This document shows, piece after piece, positions 9,826-21,140 of a DNA stretch of 64,000 bases (the first letter of the stretch is position 1; every line of letters begins with the position of its first letter). The notes under the pieces were generated by a model, which was given only the letters and a program-made list of their open reading frames with translations, ran no database searches and had not been told where the DNA came from. The position numbers and the translations under genes were made by a program. The DNA comes from Excoecaria cochinchinensis (Eukaryota > Streptophyta > Magnoliopsida > Malpighiales > Euphorbiaceae). The stretch is taken from assembly GCA_947683425.1 (NCBI GenBank), contig CANTUQ010000055.1:9399501-9463500 (forward strand), read 5' to 3'.

Positions 9826-10960
9826 TGATAAGTTGCAATTATATTAATATTTTAGGTTAATTCTTTGCATAATTATGTGTTTTATTTATTTATTTTTTAT
9901 TTTAATTAGTTAGTTTTTGTAATTTTATTAGCTTATAATGTTTTTATAATTTTTAATAAGTTTTGGGATGTTTTCAGGTATTTTATTTTAATCCGGAGCT
10001 AAATTGGAGGTTCGGGGTTGATTTTAGAAGCAATGGGTGAAAAAGGGCAGATTTTGCCTAAAGCATAGCTGTGCTTTTGAAGGAAGTGCACAGTAGTAAG
10101 ATCACGCCAGAAGCACAGTCGTGTTTCTGCGAGAAACACAGTTGTGTTACGTAGCAGGAGGTGCGCGCGAAGAAGAGCAACGCGCACGTTCACGCCCGAA
10201 GCACAGCTGTGTTTTCGCGAGACGCACAGCTGTGTTTCACCATTTTTCCACCTGTTTGCACGCACGCAACGCAACCCTAAGGCGCTACTTACTCAAGAAC
10301 ACAGCTGTGCTTTGCAAAAGCAGAGCTGTACTTTTCTCCAGATTATTTATTCTCGCCGTTTCATCTTAGAGGGGGGCTGGTTAGACAGAGGTTTATTTGT
10401 CTTTTAGTTTCCAGCAATTTTTTTTTTTATTTTTAGGTTTTAATGTTCCTTTTAAATTCCGTTTTAGTTTAGATTTAATTTTAAATTGCAATTTTGTTCT
10501 TAATTAATTTAGATTAATTTAGTTTATTATTATATTTTGGGGATTCAAGGAGATTCCAAGGTTGATGAACAAGAGCTTCAAGATCTATTTTCTCTCTCAT
10601 CAAGGGTGTATTCTAAACTTGAATTTTTCATATTTTGTGTTTATATTCTTGATGTTAGAGTAGTTATTCATGCTTAGGGGTTCTTGAATCATACTTTGTA
10701 TTTAGAATTATGGATTTGATGAATACTTTCATGATTTCTTTTATTTCTCTTGTTATATTTTCTGCATTTATAATGATTATTGGGTTTGATTATGATTTAG
10801 TCCGGAATGATGATTGATTTCAAATCTGATTATTGTTGTAATTTGTTTATACTCTGTTCTTATATCTCTGCATCTATCAATTTTGCTTGCTCCGGAATGG
10901 GACGCTTGATTCATAGATGTTAGTTTTAGAAAGTTCAGAAATGTGAGGAATAGATGGGTT
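9826..10960 (+). mobile_element. Athila-type 5' LTR, truncated by a CACTA end
   Basis: It begins TGATAAGTTGCAATTATATT and is collinear with 20584-21760 along its length, differing by scattered substitutions and two missing 21-bp units near 10080. It stops at 10960 exactly where a CACTA terminal sequence starts, and the remaining roughly 630 bp of the LTR found in the 3' copy are missing. It carries the AGCACAGCTGTGCT word array (10060-10335). It and 20584-22388 are the LTR pair of one element. Confidence 0.85.
10060..10335. repeat. Hairpin-word array, AGCACAGCTGTGCT type (5' LTR)
   Basis: About nine copies or variants of AGCACAGCTGTGCTTTT and AAACACAGCTGTGTTT, self-complementary around CAGCTG, with a GC-rich filler. 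The 3' LTR copy is at 20815-21140 and a third array precedes the internal ORF at 15353-15475. Confidence 0.75.
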
Positions 10961-10974
10961 CACTACAAGAAAAT

Positions 10975-11522
10975 TAAGAAATAGCAAGGGAAAATAGCAA
11001 CGGAATTTGCTACTTTTCCGTTGCTAATTAAAATTAGCAACAGAAAATAGCAACGGAACATTCTGTTGCAATTTCGGCCGACGCTAAATTTAGCAACGAA
11101 AACATTTTTCGTTGCTAAAAATTTTCCGTTGCTAAAAATAGCAACGGAATTCATATTCCGTTGCTATTTTTAGCAACGGAATATGAATTCCATTGCTATT
11201 TTTAGCAACGGAATATTAATTCCGTTGCTATTTTCCGTATTTTATTATTATTATTATTATTATAATTATAATTTATGTAGCAAGGGATTAGCAACGGAAT
11301 ACATTTTCCGTTGCTATTTTCAACAGTATGTATTATATTTGTAAATAAATATAGTTCAATTAGCAACGGAAATGTTATTCCGTTGCTAAAAATAGCAAGG
11401 GAAACATTTCCCTTGCTATTTTTAGCAACGGAATATAATTTCCGTTGCTAAAAGTAGCAACGGAAAGCCTTTTCCCTTGCTATTTTTAGCAACGGAAAAA
11501 CATTTCCCTTGCTATTTTTAAA
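10975..11522. repeat. CACTA subterminal repeats, TAGCAACGGAA and inverse
   Basis: Roughly twenty-five copies of TAGCAACGGAA or TTCCGTTGCTA and near variants (TAGCAAGGGAA) occur in both orientations, often as adjacent hairpins such as 11140-11235. CACTA transposons bind their TnpA-like protein to such subterminal arrays. Confidence 0.8.
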
Positions 11523-11776
11523 ACAAGTGAAAAAAATTATTTATTAAATTTATATAATTCAAATCCTGTATATATTAATAATGTATGCTTATAATCTCAT
11601 ATAAAAATTGTAATACACAATAATTAAAATCCTGAAAATATATTATAATATATAAAAGAAAAATCCAAAAAAATATCACAAAATTAAATTCAGTATAATA
11701 TCATTGTAAAGTAAAAAAACTAGTGAAACTGTCACAAACAAAATATAAATTCAATACAAATGACATTAAAAATACT

Positions 11777-11866
11777 ACATAGGTGGAGGTGGAGGTGAAG
11801 GAGACCGATCTGACTGTGGAGCACGATGTGTTTCCAAATCTTCAACCCTCAACTTTACGAGTGAAA
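11777..11866 (-). pseudogene. C-terminal exon remnant of a CACTA protein
   Basis: On the minus strand the last about thirty codons read SLVKLRVEDLETHRAPQSD, then RSPSPPPPPM and a stop. A short amphipathic segment followed by a proline run at the C-terminus is usual for a class of plant CACTA-encoded proteins, and its position next to the terminus fits. Further exons were not identified. The call rests on recalled family appearance and position only. Confidence 0.4.
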
Positions 11867-14301
11867 TCCAATGAGAAAAGCCAGCTTCCGCCAAACCCCC
11901 TCCACGTAGACATAGAATAAAAAAATAGCTTCCACCAAACTCCCTCCACGTACATATAGAATCAAAATATTATGAATTTACAGACAAATCAAAAAACCAT
12001 GTCGAAAAAAAAATCATAAAACTAAATAAATTATAATATGAACATCAAAATTTTTAAAATGATAAAACAAATTCACAAACACAATTTATACCTTGTAAGC
12101 TTGAGGGGTCAGCTGTATTAGCTTATAACAAGTTGCAGTGCTATATTTCTAAATGGCAACAGAATCAGAACCTGAAATACAACATTGAAACAAGTCAAAA
12201 TTGAGTCCACGTGCAAGTATCTTGATTTCATAAAAGTGGAGGTTGATATAATGATATGGATGATCCCATTTCTAAGTTATTTTACGGACAAGTCAAAAGT
12301 AACCAGATAGAATTTCAACAGAAGATAATAACTTTACTTGAAAATATATAAATAGATTAACTTAGTAATCTGCCAGTACTTTTGTAGGAATTCCCACACA
12401 ATAGGTTTGCACATGCATTGTGATGGACAATTATAAACTTGTATGCTAAAAATACTCATATATGTCTTGTTTTGTATTGGTACATATATATAACTATACA
12501 AAAGGCTAAAAAGTAAAGAATCCTAGAGAATAAAATTAATTGACAGCAGATCAAATTAGAGAGACTAAACTGTAATTTGATTCTAATTTTATTAAAAGCT
12601 TGACTAAATTGAATTGTGAGTATAAATACTTTTCATGGATGGAATACTAAAATGGGAGATTATTTTATATGTTTAAGTATCAGCAAACAGTAAATCTTAA
12701 CCATGAAATGAAAAGATAATTTTTTTTTTAATTTAACGGTTGATATTACTTAGTATTGATACAGAATGAATACCTCCCTAATAAAATGGGCCTTCTTTAA
12801 CTAATTAATAGCACATAATCATGTTAAGGCCCATGATAGTTGTACTGTTAGATCACTAGCTACAATTTGTAGCATACAAAGTTGAGTGAGGTGATGCTAC
12901 ATACCTAGGAGTATTACTCTTCTAATGTTGGAATAAATACCATATACTTATTGACTTGGCATTCTTAGTTTCCAACCTTAAATCTTTAGTTTTGGAAAAG
13001 TTATGTGCTACTTACTACTTATCAGATAAACCAAAAGTTACCCAACATATATGTGTTGTTGTAGATTCTGGAGAACACAAGACTCCAACTGAATGTGTCT
13101 AACTTCTACAGAAAACCAGTAAGAGACTTTGCATACATTTATCGTTAAATTATGAAAGTGTTATGCATTTTATTTGAAAAGATAAAATTAAATTAGCTCA
13201 ATAATTATGGCTGCACAATAAGCAAGTATATATAAAAGCAAAAACTAACTCAAGGATGACTTTTTCAAAATTTTCACAAATAGTCTTCTTCATTTCAGAG
13301 AACTGCGTTGGGTAATACTTCATGCCCACTTTGAAACACTAAATTCATATGTCAATGGTCAGATCAAGGATTCACAATTTCAAATTTTATGTCTTTATAA
13401 ACTAATTTATTTCACTAAACTAATATCTCAGTATTCAGATTCAAGAAATTAATTGAAAAAATAGAGGATTAAAGGAATTTTAGATCAAAGGTTTGGGTCA
13501 CACAAAGTATAAAATTGTTTCTTGCTAGCTGTTAGTGGCTCAGATTCCTGAAGAGATTGGAATTTGCTACACCATTTTAAAAACAAAATAGAGCATGAGG
13601 TTTAAAATTTAAATCAATACCTGGAAAATACTCTGCGGATTTGAACCGTTAAGTTCCACTGCAGCAAGGGCAAATCGCTGAAAGAAATTGAAAAAGTAAA
13701 ATGTTGTTAAAGAAAAAAGGAAAAACCCGTGTATTAGATTTGATATCAATGATTCTAGGAATTTATTAACAGTTACCATATTTTCATATTAGCCATTCTC
13801 AGAGTTCATCAAACTTAAGAATATGAAATTTTCGGATACTGTAATTTGATAAGCAAAAATTTAAATAATATGAAATTGGCAATTAATCAGACATCTTGTT
13901 TGAATTACTTACAATTAATGGTGTTTGATCTGTATTTGAGTCCCAAAAACTTTCTGAATGTTAAATCCAAAGGCAATCAACTACTCACGATTCTGAATGT
14001 TAAAAGAATATGATCTGGAGATTGAAGATGAAAGACAAAAAAATAAGAACATGAAGCAACGTTGAGGATCAATCTCAACTTTGTGAGAGGTAAGGAGTTT
14101 GGATTAATGAAAATTAATACTAAGGCAGAGACTAGTACCAGTTAAACTCCAAATTTCAAAATCAAGTTTTCCAAATCCTTAAGCAAATTGAAAAAAAAAA
14201 AAGAAAAACGAAAAATAGGTAAACTATACATACCTCGAATAGAGAGAGAGATACACCTGGCCCCCGACAAATTCCAGCAACAATGGGTTATTTTTGGCTG
14301 A

Positions 14302-14935
14302 TTGCAAAAGTGGGTAGGAAGAATTGTGGATAAAGAGAGAGAAGCAATACCAAGTGGAAAGGCTGGAGCTACAGGCTATAATCAACTGTCAAGAGGAGAG
14401 GATCAAGGCTTAAGAGAATCAATTGAGAAGTCAAGAATTTTGGATCCAAAATTTGGAATCCAAATTGGAGCATTTAATTATTTCTTCTGTTGATCAAGGA
14501 GATGGTGGTGAATTGAGTCATGCACCTATAAAGATTATAGAGAATTTTGAAATTTTTGAGGATGGGTTGCATGAAGAAAAAAAGGAGCCAACCATTTTTG
14601 AAGACAAATCTTGTAGTTGTTTGGAAACTGATGTTAATTTTTCTGTGCAGGATATCACACCAAAGGAGAAAGAGTTGTGCGATTCTCAAATGAAAGCAAT
14701 GAATTCAGTCCATTTGAAGGATTTAATTAGGCTGAAAGAGCCGGTGGAGTTCGTTTATAGTGAACCCAAGGTGGAGTCATACTTCATCAAAGACATCAAA
14801 TTTCCTACCTTGGTGGCTTTCGATGATTTTCTCTTACTAATGGGGGAAAATGAGGAGAAAAAACCGGAAAGACCATTATTTGGTTCACAATCTCGTCCAC
14901 CCGAGAGTAACATGAGTCGAGCTGGGACTCAATAA
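14302..14935 (+). pseudogene. Unrecognised acidic ORF in the Athila-type element
   Basis: Two overlapping frames (14302-14493 and 14423-14935) form one likely ancestral coding stretch broken by a frameshift near 14470. The longer frame has 170 codons, is rich in Glu, Asp and Lys, and contains LKDLIRLKEPVEFVYSEPKV and FPTLVAFDDFLLLMG. I see no zinc finger, protease, RT or integrase motif, signal peptide or membrane segment. It lies between the CACTA fragment and the array upstream of the 511-codon ORF, so it may be the last piece of the lost gag-pol or a separate small protein. Confidence 0.4.
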
Positions 14936-15282
14936 ACCAGAACTTTTACTTTTCTTAACCCTTCCTATTTAATTTTATGTAATTTATATATGTTTTTGTG
15001 TTTTATGTTTTTAATTTTTTTTTAGTTGTTTATTTTTAAATCTTTATTTAAAAAAAATTATTTGTTTTTATATAAAATAATTTTCCTTAAATTTTTGGTG
15101 TGATAGAAAGTTAATTTGATGTTTTTAATGTTTAATTTGTTGATTTTTAATTTTTGGTTTTAATTGGTTTTGGTTTGTTGTATTGTTTTGGAATTTAACA
15201 AGGAAAATAACTTGGAATTTAAAGAAAGGAATTTGCAGCAAAAATGGTGCAATGGAGCACTGGACAATAGCATTTTATAGGT
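14936..15282 (+). other. Non-coding spacer of the Athila-type element
   Basis: T-rich spacer between the acidic ORF and the hairpin array. No gene or structured element was seen apart from homopolymer T and A runs. Confidence 0.5.
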
Positions 15283-15475
15283 ATCTCACGGTGACAATTA
15301 AATTTATTGTCACCGTGACTTATTTTGCATTAGGGCAGTAGCGTTTCCAGTTAGAGTGAAAACACAGCTGTGCTATTTCAAAAACACAGCTGTGCTTTCA
15401 TTTAAAACGCGCCGATACGTAGCGCTGTGTAAAAACACAGTTGTGCTTCTTTCAAAAGCACAGCTGTGCTTTTCG
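15283..15475. repeat. Mixed hairpin-word array upstream of the Athila ORF
   Basis: It opens with the dyad CTCACGGTGACAA / TTGTCACCGTGA (15285-15319), then has four to five AGCACAGCTGTGCT words (15362-15475). The second word is the one repeated in this element's LTRs. The first is the word of the unrelated reverse chromovirus LTR at 23717-23760, with matching flanks (TAGGTAYCTCACGG...). Confidence 0.75.
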
Positions 15476-15489
15476 CCCAGACCCTACTA

Positions 15490-17161
15490 ACACGCTGTTT
15501 TGAAATTTTCGGCGCTAGTCTTCTTTTCTTTTCTTTTCTGTTTTCACCCGTTCCCCCCTGTTCCTCATTTTAAAAATTTTCTCTCAATTTTCTCTTCGAT
15601 CTTCATTGACAATCCAAGCTCATCTCAGGTAATTTTTATTTTATGCATTTTTATAGAACTTAAATGGAATTCTTTTCATCTTAATTTTGCATTTCTCTTC
15701 TTATTTGCCGATGCTGATTTTCCCTAAAATTTCTGCAAAATTCCAGATTTTTGAGGTTAAGAATTAAGAGATCTCTCCCATTATTTCTCTTCTAAAATTT
15801 TTAAGTCAGTTAGCTAATTTCTATAGATTCCAAGTACGCATTATTCCCACTCTGTTCATTCAAATTTTTTGTCGTTCTTTTACTGATTCAATTGTGCACT
15901 GAACTTCAATTAAGAAATTATGTTGTTTTTGACATTGTTAATTGAGATGTGTTTCTTCTCTTGTTAATGCGTGTGTAGGATGAGAAAGTTGTGCTAAAAA
16001 TTTTGGTTTATAATCCTGCTCACCAGGTGCTTGATGAAATGCTTAAAAGAGAAATTCATGTCGAAATTTGGGACTTGTAACGTGAAAATGCAACATAATT
16101 GTTTATGTTTTCTTCCCAACTCTGTTAATATGATTTGTTGAGGTTTTGTTCATATCTAGTTGGCATGAATCAGGTTGCTTGAATATGTAAATAGGTCACT
16201 GTTGGCATGCTCACTGCTGATTTGGAACTTTCAATGACTGAGCTTTATCTGAACATATTGTACACTGAGCAATCATATTTTGAGCCTGATTTCATATATG
16301 TGTTTGTGTTTAATTGCTCTTATAGCAGTGTAGAGTTGATGGGTGCCATTAGAATTGAATTTGAACTTAATGATCATTATGCTAGATGGGATGTGTTCTT
16401 GCGTTTTGTCTTGAAAAGTAGCTTGCTGAATTGGGATTTTGAGCTTCAGAATTCTGAACTGAATTATTTTGAGATAATTGGGGCATTATGCTTAGTATGA
16501 ACATGGAAAGAAAATTTTGCAAGTTAAATTCAAATTGCTTGAGATTGTACTTGGCATTATTTTGTTTTAGAAGTATTTGCTGTTGCTTTAGTTTTTAATT
16601 TAGATGCAATTGATATTATGCTTATTGTTTTGAGGCAAATGCATGTTTGCTAGCTCCCGAATTGATGGGATTAGGATGAGTTGCAATGGATGCCAATTTT
16701 TCAAATTCTTATTTACATGCAACTTTGAATTTATCTTACATATTTTGGCTTTGAATAGAGCATAGGTTGAGCAAACTTTGTATTTCTCTCTCTTATTTTC
16801 CATTAAATTGCATTTATATTATTTTTGGCATATACACTTCAAGGGTTAATTACTTGTGCTTATTTGTATTCTCCACCTTGTGCTTTTTATTTTTAATTTG
16901 TTTAAATTCTAACTTGTGCAATCTTCCAATTTTGATTAAACTTATGCATTGATTTTGTACTTCAAATTGTTTATACATATGCCTGATGCTTAATTTTCCA
17001 TATTTTGCATTTTCATTAGCTAGAAAATTTTATTTATTTTGCAAATTTCTGTTGTGAAGTTCTGGTGAGTTTTGTTATTATTCTTTCAATCTAGTCATAT
17101 ATGTGGTTTGCACTTAATGAAACTAAGAATGTTTTGGATAAAGTTTATACTTTCTTTTCAG
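15490..17161 (+). promoter_or_regulatory. Putative spliced leader of the Athila ORF
   Basis: A pyrimidine-rich leader (15518-15610) ends in CATCTCAG/GTAATT at 15628/15629, a good 5' splice site. A T-rich segment of about 1.5 kb ends in TTTCTTTTCAG at 17161, a textbook 3' splice site. Five bases later lies ACCATGG at 17165-17170. Either an internal promoter or splicing from the LTR transcript could produce the mRNA. Predicted from sequence only. Confidence 0.5.
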
Positions 17162-17166
17162 GAACC

Positions 17167-18702
17167 ATGGTAAGTAATAGAGAGGAGCAACCATCAGCAC
17201 CCATTCCGCCTCCTGATTGGTTGACTCCAGCACAGCGCACTTTGTTCAATAAGCTGGCTGCAAAGATTATTGTTTCTAGTAGGTTTATGAGTATGAAGAC
17301 ACTCATTGACCTAGGCATTCAAGAGAGGGTATTATCTTTGCTAAGGAACATTAGATGGGAGGAGTTCTTTTCTCTGAATGGTCTAACTCATCCTACGATA
17401 ACATTGGAGTTTCTTAGTACTTTTCAGCACTCTCCAAGGTTGTCTAAGGATGATGTAAATACCATTCAGTTTAGAGTCAACAATACTCCTTATTTTCTAT
17501 CGATTTCTGACCTGGCTAGATACTTGAGGTTGCCAGTGGATGGAGAGGTGCACATTGTGGGTGATTTAGCTGCACATTCGGCTATTATCGGGAAGCCCAA
17601 TATGGACTTTCATCCGAGAAACACCAAGTCAACAAAGCTCCGCTCTCCAGTCTATCAGTACTTGCATAGAGTGATGACTTCTTCAGTGTTCATGCGACCA
17701 GGGTGTCCCAGCAATGTGACCACACTAGACTTATTTTTTCTTTATGCTATGGAGGCCGGCATCCGAGTTAATGCCGTACCTTGGTTGTGTAAGCAACTGA
17801 CGAGAGCTACAGCTACTTCAGGAAGGAGGATCGGGATTGGTGGATTGATCACCTTGATTATGAGAGCCCTACATCTGCCTACTCCTGACATGGGACCAGC
17901 TTTGAGGTCATCGTACTTGATTGATGAGGAGGTCGTACTCAGGTGTAGGATTGCTATAGAGGATCCTTCTTCCGAGAGTGGATATAGACTTAGGATAGCA
18001 GAGGAGATAGATGCCCATCAGTCTGGTGATGATAGAGAGGGCGATTCTGACGATGGTGGCCACCAGCCAGTTGATCCCGATATTGATGCTCCACCACCAC
18101 CTCTGCCACAGAGAGCGACAGCCACTGCTTCCAGTAGGAGGGTGAGACAGAGGAGTGACATTCCATTCTCCCCTCCAGATATGAGCCGCTATGCTCAGGG
18201 GCATGATGAGCCATCTTCTTCCACAGCCCCTCCACCCTCAGCTCCATATTTAGATGCTTCGGTGGTCAAGACTTTGATATCAGAGATGCGGTCTATGACT
18301 GCTATGATGACACGGTTTGAGACTTCAGTTAGCATGCTTCATGATTCCTTTAGTGAGTTGAGGAGGGAGCAGACAACTTTCCAGGAGAGGGTTTGGGAGA
18401 GATTGGATGAGTTGAGCAGAGGATTGGCGGAGGTCACAGCAGCTATTACTCAGAGTGACCAATTGATCTCTGGCATGGACCTGTCAGTGCAGAGAGCTTG
18501 GGAGCATTTGTCTTCCATTGAGACTCAGATGGAGCAGGTGCGTAGAGATATGGTCCTGGGAGCTGAGCGGAGAGACGCATTCTTGGGAGCCTTTCAGCAG
18601 AGGATTATTACACAGTTGGATAGGTTGAGCAGTGAGATTCGTGGATTTTTTACACCTGTTTCCACTGTATTTCCTCCATATTTGAGACGCCCACCACATT
18701 GA
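17167..18702 (+). CDS. Athila-type ORF between pol and 3' LTR (ATHILA ORF1-like)
   Basis: An intact 511-codon ORF from ATG 17167, in the strong context GAACCATGG, to TGA 18700-18702. I prefer this start over the upstream Met at 17101, which lies before the predicted splice acceptor. Residues 20-130 hold the conserved-looking LSLLRNIRWEEFFSL, TITLEFLSTF, IQFRVNN and LSISDLARYLRLP, resembling the ATHILA ORF-1 family. A middle acidic and Pro/Ser-rich linker (about 300-380) leads to a C-terminal helical region (about 385-495) likely to form coiled coil. I see no signal peptide or transmembrane segment, so an envelope function is not supported. It occupies the env-like position of Athila elements. 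Function unknown; it is the only long open frame left in this element. Confidence 0.7.
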   Translation: MVSNREEQPSAPIPPPDWLTPAQRTLFNKLAAKIIVSSRFMSMKTLIDLGIQERVLSLLRNIRWEEFFSLNGLTHPTITLEFLSTFQHSPRLSKDDVNTIQFRVNNTPYFLSISDLARYLRLPVDGEVHIVGDLAAHSAIIGKPNMDFHPRNTKSTKLRSPVYQYLHRVMTSSVFMRPGCPSNVTTLDLFFLYAMEAGIRVNAVPWLCKQLTRATATSGRRIGIGGLITLIMRALHLPTPDMGPALRSSYLIDEEVVLRCRIAIEDPSSESGYRLRIAEEIDAHQSGDDREGDSDDGGHQPVDPDIDAPPPPLPQRATATASSRRVRQRSDIPFSPPDMSRYAQGHDEPSSSTAPPPSAPYLDASVVKTLISEMRSMTAMMTRFETSVSMLHDSFSELRREQTTFQERVWERLDELSRGLAEVTAAITQSDQLISGMDLSVQRAWEHLSSIETQMEQVRRDMVLGAERRDAFLGAFQQRIITQLDRLSSEIRGFFTPVSTVFPPYLRRPPH

Positions 18703-20583
18703 TATATTGCATATCTTTCAGGAAGTGATTCTTTCATAACAGATTTTGTAATCTATTTATTTTATAGTTAATGAAATTGATGTAGTCAGGCAATGTATGA
18801 TTTTATTTACTTTGTTATATTTTAAAATTGTGTGGCTGAGCCAATGCCGTGTGATAGGATAGATATTATTTGTGTTGGCTATGAATCTCACAGATTTCAG
18901 AGTATTTTATTTTGCACAGTGATTATTGGATTCTTGCACAGGTTTTGAGTTTTCTTTATTTTGCACAGGTGGCATGCAAGAATTTTGTATTGTTTTTAGT
19001 TTTGCATAGTAATTGTTTTATGTTTGCCATTTTTGAGATGATTGTAATAAATTTTAAATTGCTATGAGCTTTTGCGCAGCATGGGGGAAAATTTTTTTGA
19101 GAAATACCTTTTTATGCTTCATTTTCTTGCATTGAGGACAGTGCAACATTTTGAGTTTGGGGTGGAGTATCATTTCAATTTTTCAAACCAAATTCAGTTT
19201 TGTTTGGTTGTCTTTTTAGTTTGTTATTTCTTTTCATATCTTTAGAGTAACTTTTTAAATTTTTAGTAGTTTTTAATTATTTTTGCTTTGTTTGTGGTGT
19301 GTTTATGCCAAGTTTTTATCTGGATATTGCTATGGTTGTTCTTATTGATTTAACTTTGATTTAAATTTTTATTTCATTCTAGTAGTTCTCAATTGTGAAT
19401 AATTTTGACCTCAGTTTTAGAAATTTGTGTTTCATTCAATTTTAAGTTGAGTGAGAAATAGTCTTGTTTGTATATTTATTTGCTTGATTGCATGTAAACC
19501 TTGATTATACTTTGCAATTTCTAAATTTTGAGCACTTTGGGGCTGCTTTTAAAATTTGAGAAAAATCTAGATACAATTAGGGAATTAGATGAAAACTCAC
19601 TAAGAGCACTAGAACCTTTCTGATTACCCATCGAAGCGACCTTTGGATGAGCCATAACTTAGAAAATGATTTAGGCAATCCTTCTTTGAATAGCTACTTT
19701 AAATGACTTTTCCTACCTCAATTTCATAGTCTCTTGTTAGCCTGTTGAGCCTATTATTTTAGTATGCTAAATGCGTACTTGTTTTATTGTTACACATATT
19801 AAAACTACCTTTAGCCTTAAATGATTTTTGCCTCCCCTTTGAAGAGTGGCCACTCTAGTAAGGATGGGTTTGTATTTTTGGTAAAAGGGAGTTTAGTTTT
19901 TGTCAATTTTTTGTGTAAATTTCTGTTTGAAAATTGATTGGTGTGTGTAATGGAGAGTGAGCCCATTTAAAGAAATGAGTTTGGGGTTGACAAAGGGGAA
20001 TGTGATTTAAGTTGTTTATTGGTCTTTTGAATATTAGAGCTCAATTTTAGTTCTCATTGAGATTTTTGGATTAATTTAGTACTTCATAAATTGTTAATGG
20101 CTAGTTGGTTTTATGCTTCAAAAAAAAATTTGAAAAAGAAGAAGAAGCATTGCAAATTTTTCCTAACTAACTGTGCAAAATATGAGTTTGGGGTACAAAA
20201 GTTAATAAAACTTGAACTAGTGCCTTGTGATGATCATTTTTGAATATTATGTGGCAGCTATTATTTTGAGCTAAGTTTGATGAGCTAAGGTGTCTTTAAG
20301 ACTAATTTTGTTTCGAGTTGGTTTTTATTCCCAACGTTGTATCTAGAAGTTTTGTTTTTAAAGGATAAAAATTCTGTTTTGGCCTTTTGGACACACACAC
20401 AGAAATTGTTTAGTATGTTCTTATGTTTAATTGTTATTTAGTGAGCATTGGTATTTGCAAGCCTATTTTCTTGTTCCTTAATTGAGAATGACTACCTATT
20501 TTCTTCTATTGAGATTGAAATGATTGAGAATGTGGTTCATTCAGTTTACTCGAGGACGAGTAAAGGTTTGAGTTTGGGGTAGT
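18703..20583 (+). other. 3' untranslated region of the Athila-type element with polypurine-like motifs
   Basis: No ORF. GAGTTTGGGGT occurs four times (about 19153, 19977, 20184 and 20570). The last directly precedes the 3' LTR and is the likely polypurine tract priming plus-strand synthesis. 19568-19867 and 20260-20350 are related to 60630-60925 and 61200-61560 in the Tat copy downstream. Confidence 0.65.
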
Positions 20584-20814
20584 TGATAAGTTGTAATTAT
20601 ATTAATATTTTAGGTTAATTCTTGGCATAATTATGTGTTTTATTTATTTATTTTTTATTTTAATTAGTTAGTTTTTGTAATTCAATTAGTTTATAATGTT
20701 TTTATAATTTTTACTAAGTTTTCGGATGTTTTCAGGCGTTTTATTTTAATCCAGAGCTACATTGGAGGTTCGGGGTTGATTTTAGAAGCAATGGGTGAAA
20801 AATTGCAGATTTTG

Positions 20815-21140
20815 CCTAAAGCACAGCCGTGCTTTTACAAAGCATAGCCGTGCTTTTACAAAGCACAGCTGTGCTTTTGAAGGAAGCGCGCAGTTGTGAG
20901 ATCACGGCAGAAGCACAGCCGTGTTTCTGCAAGAAACACAGCTGTGTTACGCAGTAGGAGGCGCGCGTGAAGAAGAGCAACGCGCACGTTCACGCCCGAA
21001 GCACAGCTGTCCTTTTGCAAGATGCATAGCTGTGTTTCGCTATTTTTTCACCTGTTTGCACGCACACAACGCAACCCTAAGGCGCTACTTACTCAAGAAC
21101 ACAGTTGTGCTTTGCAAAAGCACAGCTGTGCTTTTCTCCA
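20815..21140. repeat. Hairpin-word array, AGCACAGCTGTGCT type (3' LTR)
   Basis: Same array as 10060-10335. Here the first word is present in three tandem units (AAGCACAGCCGTGCTTTTAC and variants), against one in the 5' LTR. Confidence 0.75.

Larger units (their letters stand above)
10961..14280 (-). mobile_element. CACTA-type DNA transposon fragment, one end only
   Basis: CACTACAAGAAAATTAAG at 10961 is a typical En/Spm-CACTA terminus, followed by dense subterminal repeats (10975-11520). A short coding tail on the minus strand (11777-11866) fits the C-terminus of a CACTA protein, so 10961 is the 3' end of that gene's element. No opposite terminus (ending in CTTGTAGTG) is found to the right, and the Athila LTR does not resume. 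One side of the insertion has been deleted together with neighbouring Athila sequence. The right boundary is only approximate. About 11870-14280 is AT-rich with no ORF I recognise. Confidence 0.65.

Noticed and set aside
17101..17166. Upstream Met at 17101 as start of the Athila ORF
   Set aside because: It precedes a strong 3' splice site at 17161; ATG 17167 has better context.
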